Positions 33,443 to 43,276 of a stretch of 64,000 nt of DNA are shown in pieces. Within the stretch, counting starts at the first letter, position 1. Each line of letters starts with the position of its first letter. The translations under genes were made by a program, and so were the position numbers. The notes below the pieces were generated by a model. It was given only the letters and a program-made list of their open reading frames with translations. It did not search any database and was not told the origin of the DNA. Source of the stretch: UBA10649 sp963793105 (GTDB lineage: Bacteria; Actinomycetota; Actinomycetes; S36-B12); contig CAWBZB010000014.1 in the NCBI GenBank assembly GCA_963793105.1, positions 1 to 64,000 on the forward strand, written 5' to 3'.

Positions 33443-35716
33443 CTACACCCGGTAGGCGTCGAACACTCCCTCGACGGTACGCACGGCCCTCAGCACCGAA
33501 CCCAGGTGCTTGGGGTCGGCCATCTCGAAGGTGAACCGCGAGATCGCGATCCGCTCGCGGGTCGTGGTCACAGACGCGCTGAGGATGTTCACGTGCGTGT
33601 CCGACAAGGCTCGGGTCACGTCCGACAGCAGCCGCGCACGATCGAGGGCCTCCACCTGGATGTTGACGAGGAAGACGCTGCTCGAGGTCGGGGCCCATTC
33701 GACCTCGACCATCCGGTCCGGCTCGGCCTGGAGCCCGGGCACGTTGACGCAGTCGGCTCGGTGGACCGATACGCCGGCTCCGCGGGTCACGAAGCCGACG
33801 ATCTCGTCGCCCGGCACCGGGGTGCAGCAACGCGCCAACTTGACCCAGACGTCGTCAGCGCCCTTGACGATGACACCCACGTCGCCGGACGTGCGTTGGC
33901 GCATGACAGTCGTCGGACTGACGGTCTCGGCGGTGTCGTCGGCAGCGCCGTCCACTCCCCCGGCCGAGTCCACCAGTCGCTGCACGATCGTCGCCGCGGA
34001 GATCCGGCCTTCCCCGACGGACGCGTAGAGAGCCGAGATGTCCGCCTGGTGCAGATCTGCCGCGATCGTGTCCAGTGCCTGGTTCGTCATCATCCGCTGC
34101 AGCGGCAGGCCCTGCTTGCGCATGGCCCTGACGATGGCGTCCTTGCCGGTCTCGATCGCCTCGTCGCGGCGCTCACGGGAGAACCAGGCCTTGATCTTCG
34201 TGCGCGCGCGCGGCGACTGGACGAAAGACAGCCAGTCTCGACTCGGGCCGGCCCCCTCGGCCTTCGACGTGAAGATCTCGATGACGTCGCCGTTCTCGAG
34301 CGACGACTCCAGCGGAACGAGCTTGCCGTTGACGCGCGCGCCGACGCATCGATGGCCCACTTCGGTGTGGACCGAGTACGCGAAGTCCACGGGCGTCGCC
34401 TTCGAGGGAAGTGCGACCACGTCGCCCTTCGGAGTGAACACGAAGACCTCCGATGACCCGAGGTCGTAGCGCAGGGAGTCGAGGAACTCGTCCGGGTCCT
34501 CGGTCTCGCGCTGCCACTCCACCAGTTGTCGCAGCCAGCCGAAGTCGTCCGGACCGGACTTCCCACCGACTTCCTGCTGCTTGTACCGCCAGTGCGCGGC
34601 CACCCCGAACTCGGCCGAGCGGTGCATGTCGTGCGTACGGATCTGCAGTTCTACGGGCTTGCCTTCGGGCCCGATCACGGTGGTGTGGAGCGACTGGTAC
34701 ATGTTGAACTTCGGCATCGCGATGAAGTCCTTGAAGCGGCCAGGCACCGGGCTCCACTTGGAGTGGACGACGCCCAGAACCGCGTAGCAGTCGCGGACGC
34801 TGTCGACGAGGACGCGGACGCCCACGAGGTCGTAGATGTCCGCGAAGTCGCGGCCACGCACGATCATCTTCTGGTACACGGAGTAGTAGTGCTTCGGCCG
34901 GCCGGTGACGACGGCCTTCACCTTGGCGGTCTTGAGGTCGGCCTCGATCTGGTCGATCACCGTGGTCAGGTACTGGTCGCGCGAGGGGGCCCGTTGGCCG
35001 ACGAGCCGGACGATCTCCTCGTACATCTTGGGATAGAGGGTGGCGAACGACAGGTCCTCCAGCTCCCACTTCACCGCGTTCATGCCCAGCCGGTGGGCGA
35101 GCGGGGCATAGATCTCGAGCGTCTCGCGCGCCTTCTTCTGCTGCTTGTCCTCCGGCATCCACCGCAGGGTGCGCATGTTGTGCAGCCGGTCGGCGAGCTT
35201 GATGACCAGCACCCGGATGTCCCGCGCCATCGCGATCACCATCTTGCGCACGGTCTCCGCCGCCGAGGCATCCCCGTACCGGACGCGATCCAGCTTCGTC
35301 ACGCCATCGACCAGCTCTGCGATCTCGTCGCCGAAGTCCTCGCGCAGCGCGTCGAGCGCGTAGCCGCAGTCCTCGACCGTGTCGTGCAGGAGGGCCGCCG
35401 CCAGGGTCGGCGCCGTCATGCCGAGATCGGCGAGGATCGTGGCGACCGCGAGCGGATGGGTGATGTAGGCCTCGCCGGAGCGGCGCTTCTGGTCGCGATG
35501 GAGATAGGCCGCCATCTCGTATGCCCGCTCGACCAGCCGCGCGTCAGACTTCGGGTGGTACTTGCGGAGGGTGCGCAGCAGCGGATCGAGTTCGGGGAAG
35601 CTCGGGCGAGAACCCGCGAGGCGCGCGAAGCGCGATCGCAGGCCGCCCGAATCCGGCGCGGCGGGAGCCGGGGCCGCAGGTGGCGGCTCCGTCGGAAGCG
35701 GGTTCTCCTTGGCCAA
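33443..35716 (-). CDS. relA: Bifunctional (p)ppGpp synthetase/hydrolase
   Basis: 757 residues. HD hydrolase domain (YITHPLAVATIL; LLHDTVEDCG), synthetase domain (GRPKHYYSVYQKM; YDLVGVRVLV; EFGVAAHWRYK), TGS (VFVFTPKGDVVALPSKATPVDFAYS), zinc-finger-like CCTPVPGDEIVGFVTRG and a C-terminal ACT domain. Both active sites look intact, so it both makes and removes the stringent-response alarmone. The TTG at 35716 gives the expected length but sits only 2 nt from GAGAGG, so the exact start is uncertain. Preceded by apt, the usual neighbour. Confidence 0.95.
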   Translation of the reverse strand: MAKENPLPTEPPPAAPAPAAPDSGGLRSRFARLAGSRPSFPELDPLLRTLRKYHPKSDARLVERAYEMAAYLHRDQKRRSGEAYITHPLAVATILADLGMTAPTLAAALLHDTVEDCGYALDALREDFGDEIAELVDGVTKLDRVRYGDASAAETVRKMVIAMARDIRVLVIKLADRLHNMRTLRWMPEDKQQKKARETLEIYAPLAHRLGMNAVKWELEDLSFATLYPKMYEEIVRLVGQRAPSRDQYLTTVIDQIEADLKTAKVKAVVTGRPKHYYSVYQKMIVRGRDFADIYDLVGVRVLVDSVRDCYAVLGVVHSKWSPVPGRFKDFIAMPKFNMYQSLHTTVIGPEGKPVELQIRTHDMHRSAEFGVAAHWRYKQQEVGGKSGPDDFGWLRQLVEWQRETEDPDEFLDSLRYDLGSSEVFVFTPKGDVVALPSKATPVDFAYSVHTEVGHRCVGARVNGKLVPLESSLENGDVIEIFTSKAEGAGPSRDWLSFVQSPRARTKIKAWFSRERRDEAIETGKDAIVRAMRKQGLPLQRMMTNQALDTIAADLHQADISALYASVGEGRISAATIVQRLVDSAGGVDGAADDTAETVSPTTVMRQRTSGDVGVIVKGADDVWVKLARCCTPVPGDEIVGFVTRGAGVSVHRADCVNVPGLQAEPDRMVEVEWAPTSSSVFLVNIQVEALDRARLLSDVTRALSDTHVNILSASVTTTRERIAISRFTFEMADPKHLGSVLRAVRTVEGVFDAYRV

Positions 35717-35739
35717 GACCTCTCCCCGGTCGCGTGGCC

Positions 35740-36298
35740 TCAGTGTACGGGCGCGTCCCCGTCGAGCAGTGCGGCGACGTCCACGTCCCAGCTCGCGGAC
35801 ACGGGCGTTCCCACCGAGGCCCGGCAGGTCCATGATCACCGCGAGACTCACGACCTCGGCGCCGGTCCTCCGGACGAGGTCGATGGCCGCGCACGCCGTG
35901 CCACCTGTGGCCAGCACGTCGTCCACGATGACGACGCGGCTGCCCGGCCCGGCCGCATCCTGGTGCATCTCCAAAGCCGCGGTTCCGTACTCCAGGTCGT
36001 AGGCCTCGTGGTGCACATCGCCGGGCAGCTTGCCGGCCTTGCGCAGCGTCACGAATCCGGCGCCCAGGTGGTAGGCGAGGGCGGCGGCGTAGGGGAAGCC
36101 GCGCGCTTCGACGCCGATGACGAGGTCGACGCGACCACGTCCGAGGGCGACCGCCATGAGGTCCACCGCCGTTCCGAAGGTGACGGGGTCCGCCATCAGC
36201 GGCGACAGGTCACGGAACAGCACGCCGGGCTCGGGCCAGTCGGGCACGTCCCGCACGCGTGACCACAGGAGTCGCTCAGCGGCCACGCGGTCGAACAC
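35740..36298 (-). CDS. apt: Adenine phosphoribosyltransferase (3' end frameshifted)
   Basis: Purine salvage enzyme, 185 residues if corrected. Landmarks are WPEPGVLFRDLSPL, GVEARGFPYAAALAYHLG and the PRPP loop VVIVDDVLATGGTACAA. After GNARVRELG the frame is lost; removing one C near 35785 (coding strand GGA-C-GTGG) restores VDVAALLDGDAPVH and a stop at 35740. Start GTG at 36298, 2 nt after the secF stop. Confidence 0.88.
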
Positions 36299-36300
36299 GG

Positions 36301-37414
36301 TCAGCCCTTCCCGCGCTTCGAGCGCGACTTGCGCCGGGGCTGCTGACGCGTGGTCGAGTCCACGCGAGTGGATGCGGAGGCCGCCGAGGTGCCGGTCGCT
36401 GCGGCCGACGGGACCGCCGACTGCTCCGCGGACGCGTTCGCGCCACGTGCCTGCTTGCGGCGGGCGTTGACCCGCGCCGCCAGCGACTTCATCTCCGGCT
36501 GCATCTCCTTCAGCTGCGCGAGGAACGGCGTGGCGATGAAGATGGACGAATAGGTGCCGGCCGCCATGCCGACCGCGAGGGCGACCGCCAGGTCCAGCAG
36601 CGTCCCCGCTCCCAGGAAGCCGGCTCCGACGACGATGATCGCGAGAACGGGCAGGAGCGCGACGATCGACGTGTTGATCGATCGGACCAGGGTCTGGTTG
36701 ACCGCGAGGTTGGCGGACTCGCTGTAGGTGAGAACGGACTGCCCCGTGATGCCACGGGTGTTCTCCTTCACCTTGTCGAACACCACGACGGTGTCGTACA
36801 GCGAGTAGCCAAGGATGGTCAGCAGGCCGATGACCGTCGCCGGTGTGACCTCCAGCCCGGTGAGCGCATAGATGCCGATGGTGATGACCAGGTCGTGGGC
36901 GAGCGCCACGAGCGCCGCGACCGCCATTCGCCACTCGAAGTAGATCGACAGGAACAGCGAGACCAGGAGCAGGAACACGACCAGGCCCTGGAGCGCCTTC
37001 TTGGAGATCTCGGCCCCCCAGGTCGGGCCGACCACCTGGATCTTGACTTCTTCCTTCGGGATGCCGCAGGCGTCGGCAAGCTGCCCGGCGACGACGGAAC
37101 TCTCGGCGGCCGTGAGGGCCTCGGTCTGCACGCGCACGGTGCCGCTGGCGGTCTCGGTGACGATCACCTGCGCCCCGGTCGAGCTCTGCGCCGACGGTGC
37201 GCGCCTCCTCCACGGTGCACGTCGCGTTCGGCATGGAGAAGTCGGCGCCTCCGCGGAACTCGATGCCCAGGTTCAGGCCACGGAAGACCAGGGCCCCGAC
37301 CGACACGAGGAGGATGATGGCCGAGACCACGTACCAGGTCTTGCGGCGGCCGACGAAGTCGAACGACACCTCACCGGCATACAGGCGATGCCCGATGTTC
37401 CTGATCCCGCTCAT
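36301..37414 (-). CDS. secF: Protein translocase subunit SecF (frameshifted near the 5' end)
   Basis: 370 residues if corrected. TM1 (WYVVSAIILLVSVGALVF) and the periplasmic start GIEFRGGADFSM lie in one frame. The remaining helices, with GYSLYDTVVVFDKVKENTRG and the C-terminal basic tail RRKSRSKRGKG, lie in another. Removing one G near 37191 (GTCGGCGCAG to GTCGCGCAG) joins them as VAQSSTGAQV. Start overlaps the secD stop (ATGA). Confidence 0.9.
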
Positions 37415-39102
37415 GAGGACACCTCCTTGCTCGCGCTGCGTCGTCTCGATGCCGTGATGGCCTCGCCGGCCACGCTATGGCCGCCGAGGCGGGCGGCGTC
37501 CAGGCCCGTCCACTTGCTGCCCTTCTGCATCCAGTTCGACCTGCCCATGAGCACCACGAGCGGATGGCTGAACCAGAACGCCACGATGACGTCGATCACC
37601 GTCGTCAGGCCGAGCACGAAGGCGAAACCTCGGACGCTGCCGACCGACAGCAGGTAGAGCACGACCGCCGCCAGCAGGCTGACGAAGTCGGCTGCCAGGA
37701 GCGTACGGCGGGCGCGTACCCAGCCCGTGTCACAGGCCTGACGCAGCGACCTCCCGTCGCGGATCTCGTCCCGGATGCGTTCGAAGTACACGATGAAGGA
37801 GTCGGCGGTGATACCGATCGCGACGATCGCGCCCGCAACACCCGCCAGGCTCAGCGTCAGGCCGATCGTCTTGCTCAGGCCGATGAAGGTGACGTACAGG
37901 ATGCCACCGGCGATGACCAGCGAGAGCACCGCAACGATGCCCAGGGCCCGGTAGTAGGCGATCAGGTAGATCGCGACGAGCACCAGGCCGAGCAGTCCGG
38001 CGATGATCCCGGCACGGAGCTGGTCGTTGCCGACGGTGGGCGAGACGGTCGTGATGTCGACCGGCTCGAGAGTGACGGGCAGGGCGCCGTACTTCAGCAC
38101 GTTCGCCAGGTCGCGCGCCTCCTGCGCCGTGAAGTTGCCCTCGATCTGGGCGGATCCGCCCAGGATCGGCTCGTTGAACCGCGGCGCGGACGTGACGACG
38201 CCGTCGAGAACGATGGCGAAGGCGTTGCAGGGGTTGGCACCCTGGATGCCGCACTCCGGCAGGGCCGCGAGCCGGGTGGAGGCCTCCGCGAGGGCCTGGG
38301 CGCCCTCGGAGTCGAACTCCAGCGAGACCACCCAGCCGACGCCTCCCTGGGGGAGGACGGCGTTGGCGTTGGTGACATTCGTGCCCTGGATGAATGCCGG
38401 CTCGAGGTTGTACTTCGCGGCACCGGTGACCTCACAGGTGCCAAGCCACTTGGCGGGGTCGTCGGGACGGCCACCTGTGTAGTTCACAGGATCCGTGCAA
38501 TCAAGGGCTTCGATCTGCTGCTGGAACTCCGGGGTGTTCTCATCGGACTGGATCAGGTCCGGTGCGGGCGCGGCCTCGCCAGACGCGCCCGGCGACGCAG
38601 TCGCGGTAGCGGACGGCTCAGCAGACGCGGATGGCTCTGCTGACGCGGACGCTTCAGCGGAGGGGCTGGGCGATGCGGACGCATCCGGTGTCGGAACGAT
38701 CGACGCCACGGGGCTGTACAGCCCCCACACCGGCCGGAAGTCCAGGAGGGCGGTGCGCTGCACGAGATCCACGACCCGGTCCTGGTTCACGCCCGGGACC
38801 GACACGACGATGACGGCACCGTCACCGGATCCCTGCGTCGTCACCTCGGCCTCGGCCACTCCGAGTCCATCGACGCGCTGCCGGATGATGGCGACGGTCT
38901 GCTCGAGCTGCTCCTCGGTGATGCTCGTCCCCTCCGTGACCGGATTGGGCTTCAGGATGACCTGGGTGCCGCCCTGGAGGTCGAGCCCGAGCTTGATCGT
39001 GGAGTCCGTGCCCGGCCAGAAGGCGACCGTGACCAGCCCGAGAACGAGGACGGCAAGGGCGACGAGCAGCCTGGCCGGCTTGCTGCTGGACGGTGGCGCC
39101 AC
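37411..39102 (-). CDS. secD: Protein translocase subunit SecD
   Basis: 563 residues. TM1, then the periplasmic P1 domain beginning IKLGLDLQGGTQV, and the conserved six-helix core with GITADSFIVYFERIRDEIRDG. P1 contains an unusual insertion of about 45 residues made of Ala/Ser/Glu/Pro repeats (multiple ASAEPS units). With SecF it uses the proton gradient to complete export. Confidence 0.94.
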   Translation of the reverse strand: MAPPSSSKPARLLVALAVLVLGLVTVAFWPGTDSTIKLGLDLQGGTQVILKPNPVTEGTSITEEQLEQTVAIIRQRVDGLGVAEAEVTTQGSGDGAVIVVSVPGVNQDRVVDLVQRTALLDFRPVWGLYSPVASIVPTPDASASPSPSAEASASAEPSASAEPSATATASPGASGEAAPAPDLIQSDENTPEFQQQIEALDCTDPVNYTGGRPDDPAKWLGTCEVTGAAKYNLEPAFIQGTNVTNANAVLPQGGVGWVVSLEFDSEGAQALAEASTRLAALPECGIQGANPCNAFAIVLDGVVTSAPRFNEPILGGSAQIEGNFTAQEARDLANVLKYGALPVTLEPVDITTVSPTVGNDQLRAGIIAGLLGLVLVAIYLIAYYRALGIVAVLSLVIAGGILYVTFIGLSKTIGLTLSLAGVAGAIVAIGITADSFIVYFERIRDEIRDGRSLRQACDTGWVRARRTLLAADFVSLLAAVVLYLLSVGSVRGFAFVLGLTTVIDVIVAFWFSHPLVVLMGRSNWMQKGSKWTGLDAARLGGHSVAGEAITASRRRSASKEVSS

Positions 39103-39182
39103 GGTGCTCCTTCGGGAAGTGCGAGGTCGTCAAGACGTACGGGCAGTGCGAGCCGCAGGTACGCGGCTACAGCAGCGGAGCG

Positions 39183-39506
39183 TCAGTCTACGGGGGGCTC
39201 GGAGTCGGGCGTCTCGCGCACGCCGGAGTCAGAGAGCTGCTCGGGCGCGTCGATCACACGGGCGACGGCGGCCGGCAGGATGCGCAGGAAGACGCCCGGG
39301 GAGACCTCCAGGCTGATCTGCTCATCCGTCACGACCGCGACGGTGCCGAAGATGCCGGCCGTCGTCATGACCTCCACGCCGGGCTGCAGCGAGGAGACGA
39401 GCTGCTGCTGCTGCCGCTGCCGCTGCTTCCCGGGTCGGATGATGAGGAAGTAGAAGGCAGCACCGGCCCCCACGATCATGAGCAGGCTGAGCGCGTCCAC
39501 GAGCAT
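39183..39506 (-). CDS. yajC: Preprotein translocase subunit YajC
   Basis: 107 residues: one membrane helix (ALSLLMIVGAGAAFYFLIIRP), a basic/Gln-rich stretch (KQRQRQQQQ) and the conserved GVEVMTTAGIFGTVAVV. Partner of SecDF. An AGGGAG ribosome site abuts this ATG, so the GTG two codons later (39500, spacing 6) may be the true start. Confidence 0.88.
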   Translation of the reverse strand: MLVDALSLLMIVGAGAAFYFLIIRPGKQRQRQQQQLVSSLQPGVEVMTTAGIFGTVAVVTDEQISLEVSPGVFLRILPAAVARVIDAPEQLSDSGVRETPDSEPPVD

Positions 39507-39559
39507 CTCCCTGGGTCGGCCGCGCGGCCGCGCGGTCACATGAGGCTACTCCAGAGCCT

Positions 39560-40576
39560 TCAGGGCAGATCCAGTGCCTGCTGATCCCCCGCGTTCGACG
39601 GCGGTTCCAGGCCGGCGTGTCGCCACGCGGCCGGGGTCGCCATCCGTCCCCGCGGAGTCCGCATGAGCATGCCGAGACGGACGAGGAACGGCTCCGACAC
39701 GGTCTCGATGGTCTCCGGCTCCTCCCCGACCGCCACTGCCAGGGTCGATAGGCCGACAGGACCGCCGCCGAACCGGGACACGAGGGCGTCGAGGACGGCC
39801 TGGTCGATGCGATCCAGGCCCAGCATGTCCACCTCGTACAGCTCGAGGGCCGCCCGGGCGCTGTCACGGGTGACCATCCCGTCGCCATGGATCTGCGCCC
39901 AGTCGCGGACCCGCCGCAGGAGCCGGTTGGCGATTCGTGGCGTGCCGCGGCACCGGCCGGCGATCTCGGCGACCCCGTCGGCGTCGACCGGGACGTCCAG
40001 CAGCCCGGCAGACCGGGCGATGATCACCTCGAGGTCCGCGCTGTCGTAGAAGTCCAGGTGCGCCGTGAAGCCGAACCGATCCCGGAGGGGGCTGGGCAGC
40101 AGGCCGGCACGGGTCGTCGCACCGACGAGGGTGAAGGGCTCGATGTCGACCGGGATGGCCGTGGCGCCCGGGCCCTTCCCCACGACGACGTCGATGCGGA
40201 AGTCCTCCATCGCCAGGTAGAGCAGCTCCTCCGCCGCGCGAGCGGTCCGATGGATCTCGTCGATGAACAGCACCTCGCCTGCTTGGAGGCTCGACAGGAC
40301 CGCCGCGACGTCGCCCGCATGCTGGAGCGCAGGTCCTGCCGTCATGCGAAGGGGCGCACCCAGCTCGGTCGCGATGATGCTGGCAAGAGTGGTCTTGCCC
40401 AGTCCCGGCGGACCGCTCAGCAGCACATGGTCGGCTGCCCGTCCGCGGCGGGAGGCCGCCTCGAGGACGAGCCCGAGCTGGGACTTCACGCGCTCCTGCC
40501 CGATGAACTCGGCGAGGGTGCCGGGACGCAGGGCGCCTTCGACGACCTCATCGCTCGGATCGGCCTCGGCATCCAT
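39560..40576 (-). CDS. ruvB: Holliday junction branch-migration ATPase RuvB
   Basis: 338 residues. RPGTLAEFIGQERVKSQL, Walker A GPPGLGKTT, Walker B LFIDEIHR, arginine-finger region GATTRAGLLPSPLRDRFG and the C-terminal winged helix (RTPRGRMAT). Starts 2 nt after the ruvA stop; part of the LexA-linked ruvCAB operon. Confidence 0.96.
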   Translation of the reverse strand: MDAEADPSDEVVEGALRPGTLAEFIGQERVKSQLGLVLEAASRRGRAADHVLLSGPPGLGKTTLASIIATELGAPLRMTAGPALQHAGDVAAVLSSLQAGEVLFIDEIHRTARAAEELLYLAMEDFRIDVVVGKGPGATAIPVDIEPFTLVGATTRAGLLPSPLRDRFGFTAHLDFYDSADLEVIIARSAGLLDVPVDADGVAEIAGRCRGTPRIANRLLRRVRDWAQIHGDGMVTRDSARAALELYEVDMLGLDRIDQAVLDALVSRFGGGPVGLSTLAVAVGEEPETIETVSEPFLVRLGMLMRTPRGRMATPAAWRHAGLEPPSNAGDQQALDLP

Positions 40577-40578
40577 CG

Positions 40579-41205
40579 TCACGATCGGTCCATCCCTCGC
40601 AGCGCCGCCTTCAGGAGGGCGCCGACATCGGCGTCTGCGCCGGACTGCGTGGCCACGCTCGCCAGGGCCGGGTCGATCCCGGCGACCCCGGCATCGGCCT
40701 CCCGCGCCGACCAGCCCAGGGACATCAGCCCGGCGGCGACGGCCTGCTGCCACCCGCCCGACGCGCCCGGGGCCGCGGGGCGGTCGGGTGCCGGGCCGCT
40801 CGTCGAGGGCCCCAGGCGATCGGCCAGTTCGAGGATGAGCCGTTGCGCACCCTTGCGACCGATCCCGGGCACCTTCGTGAGTGCCGCCTCGTCACCGTTG
40901 ACCACGGCGCCCCGCAACTCATCCGGGGACAGCGATGCCAGCAGGGCCAGCGCGATTCGGGGGCCGATGCCGCTGACGGTCTGCACCCGTTCGAACACCG
41001 TCCTCTCGTCGGGATCGACGAAACCGTAGAGCGTCCACCCGTCCTCTCGCACCACCATGGTCGTCATCAGCTCGATGTGCTCGCCGTGGCGCACGGACAG
41101 GGCGGTCCCCGGAGTGCAGAGCACCGTCAGCCCGACCGAACCGAGGTCGACGACCAGCTGATCGGCATGGGCCTGCACCACGGTCCCGCGGACGAACGAG
41201 ATCAT
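40579..41205 (-). CDS. ruvA: Holliday junction-binding protein RuvA
   Basis: 208 residues. N-terminal OB fold (MISFVRGTVVQ), helix-hairpin-helix regions (VSGIGPRIALALL; VPGIGRKGAQRLILEL), a Pro/Gly-rich linker and the C-terminal RuvB-binding domain. The ATG overlaps the ruvC stop by 4 nt. Confidence 0.95.
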   Translation of the reverse strand: MISFVRGTVVQAHADQLVVDLGSVGLTVLCTPGTALSVRHGEHIELMTTMVVREDGWTLYGFVDPDERTVFERVQTVSGIGPRIALALLASLSPDELRGAVVNGDEAALTKVPGIGRKGAQRLILELADRLGPSTSGPAPDRPAAPGASGGWQQAVAAGLMSLGWSAREADAGVAGIDPALASVATQSGADADVGALLKAALRGMDRS

Positions 41206-41714
41206 CGGGCAGCGGCCACGGCCGCGGCGATCCGGCGCTGGGCCGGACCGCGCCAGAGCTGGCAGATCGCGATGGCGAGGGCATCCGCGGCGTCCGCCGG
41301 CCTGGGCGGACCAGGAAGGCGCAGGAGTCGGGTCACCATGGAGGTGACCTGCGGCTTGTCCGCACGGCCACTGCCGGTGACCGCCGCCTTGACCTCGGTG
41401 GGGGTGTGCAGGGCCACTGGGATGCCTCGCTGCCCCGCGATGAGCAGCCCCATCGCCGCCGCCTGGGCGGTCGCCATGGCCGTGCGCACGTTGTGCTGGC
41501 TGAACACCCGTTCGATGGCGATCGCGTCGGGCGCGAACTCGTCCACCAGCGCCGCCAGGCCGGCCTCCACGTCCGCCAGCCTTCGCTCGAGAGCGGCGTT
41601 CGAATCCGTGCGGATCACGCCGATGTGGACCGCGGTCAGCGGGATCCCGGGCCCCCCGTCGACCACGGCCGTGCCGCACCGTGTCAGGCCCGGGTCGATG
41701 CCGAGAACGCGCAC
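41202..41714 (-). CDS. ruvC: Crossover junction endodeoxyribonuclease RuvC
   Basis: 170 residues. RNase H-like fold with acidic catalytic residues in VLGIDPGLTRCG, AIERVFSQHN and DAADALAIAICQ. The GTG at 41714 was chosen because AGGAGG lies 6 nt upstream; a start at 41741 would absorb that site. Confidence 0.95.
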   Translation of the reverse strand: MRVLGIDPGLTRCGTAVVDGGPGIPLTAVHIGVIRTDSNAALERRLADVEAGLAALVDEFAPDAIAIERVFSQHNVRTAMATAQAAAMGLLIAGQRGIPVALHTPTEVKAAVTGSGRADKPQVTSMVTRLLRLPGPPRPADAADALAIAICQLWRGPAQRRIAAAVAAAR

Positions 41715-41773
41715 CGGTCGCCTCCTGAACCCGAGGGCCACCTGGGTGCCCTCGATTACGGTGAGCGGCGTGT

Positions 41774-41789
41774 CCGAACACCTGTTCGG
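41774..41789. promoter_or_regulatory. LexA (SOS) box upstream of ruvCAB
   Basis: CCGAACACCTGTTCGG has perfect CGAAC-n4-GTTCG symmetry, matching the Gram-positive/actinobacterial LexA operator. It lies 60 bp before the ruvC start and would overlap the promoter. ruvCAB is a known SOS target. Confidence 0.8.
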
Positions 41790-41809
41790 AAGGCTAGTGG
41801 CTGGGTGCG

Positions 41810-43274
41810 TCAGTCGGCCGTAGCTGGACGCTGTGCCTCAGGCGTGTCGCCCTCGGCCCCCAGGTATCGGTCCGCGGGCCCGACCGGTGCGCCGGTCACC
41901 GCGGCGAAGCCTGCACGAAGGTCCTCCACGAGGGACTCCGGGTCCGTGACCGCTCGGTCGTCCGTGGACATCCCGATGAAGGCCGACCCGTCGTACGTCA
42001 CCATGGTGATATTCACCGCCGCCCCGATCGTCGCCACGAGCGGGAAGGCCGCCAGCATGCGCGCACCGGCGAGGTACAGGGGGATCGGCGGTCCGGGGAC
42101 ATTGCTCGTCGTGACATCGGACGCCTGGGCGGCCTGGGCCAGCATCGGGACCGGCACGAGCCAACTGACCTCGGCCAGCGGATCTGCGAGTCGGATGGCC
42201 GGCTCCTCACGCCACCGCGCCACCAGTTCGTGCGCCGCCTCCATGTGCTCGACAGGGGTCAGTCCGGCCACCGGGATCGGGAAGCGGGCGATACTCACGG
42301 CGTTGGAGGCCTGGGCGCTGCGGTCGCCAGCATCACCGCGGAGGCTGATCGGTACGTTGACCCGCAGTTCCTCCACGAGCACGCCGTGCCGCCGATGGTA
42401 GGCGTCCAGTCCGGACGCGATCGCGGCCATGAAGGCGTCGTTCACGCTGTAGCCGTTCTCCTTCGCCGCTGCGCGGATCCCGGCGAAGGGCAGTTCGAAC
42501 GCGGCGAAGCGGTAGGTCGAGCCGCGGCCGACCATGACCGGCGACATCGGCCCGTCCGGCACGGACGCGACGCGACCGATCGACGTGACCGTCTGCCAGG
42601 TGCGCTCCCAGGTTCCGCGCGTCTCGGTGATCGTTCCCCTCGCCAGGTCCAAGGCGCCGCGGACCGTGGAGACCGCGAGATCCGTTCCGCGGCGGAGGTT
42701 GTCGGCCAGGTTCGCGTAGGTCACGTCGCGGACACCGACATCCTCGGCCTCAGGCGCCTCGGGCGGCGCCGCCTCGCCAGGATCGGGATCCGGACCGAAC
42801 TCGAACAGGCTCAGTCCCATCATCACGGTCGCCTGGCCATCAGCGATCGAGTGGTGCAGCTTGAGCAGGAACGCGGCCTGCCCGTCGGGCAGCCCCTCGA
42901 CGAGGGCCGCCTCCCACAGGGGGCGGTTGTGATCGAAGTCGGTCAGGCTCATCCGGCGGGCGTCCTCGAGGAGCTCATGCCAGCCCGTGCCCTCGGGCAG
43001 CCGATACCGCCGCAGGTGGACGTCGAGGTCGAAGTCCGGGTCCACGGCGAGCCGGGGGGCCGAGAACCCGAGCGCTCCGTAGAGCGGCCGCTTGCGCAAG
43101 GCCGGCACGAACAACGTCAGTCGCTCGATCCGGGCCCTCAGCCGGGGCCATTCCGGCGCCCGGTCCAAGCACCGTGAGGGCCAGCACGGTCGAGCGCATC
43201 GTGGGGTCGCCGCTGGCGGTGCGGAAGGTGGCCGCGTCCCACCCGCGCATCTGGGTCCCGACATAGTCGTTCAT
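41810..43274 (-). CDS. WS/DGAT-type acyltransferase (frameshifted near the 5' end)
   Basis: Wax ester synthase/diacylglycerol acyltransferase, about 487 residues if corrected. The active-site motif is KLHHSIADGQA (HHxxxDG). The N-terminus MNDYVGTQMRGWDAATF runs to LTVLG; removing one G near 43165 (CTTGGACC to CTTGACC) continues as LDRAPEWPRLRARIE. The C-terminal SNVPGPPIPLYLAGARM is typical. It would make storage triacylglycerol or wax ester from acyl-CoA. It lies between yebC and ruvC, an unusual place for it. Confidence 0.85.
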
Positions 43275-43276
43275 CG

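Noticed and set aside
33443..37414. A single 1323-codon reverse frame spanning relA, apt and the start of secF
   Set aside because: It exists only because apt and secF are frameshifted. The three products are separately recognisable with their own starts, so it is not a fusion protein.
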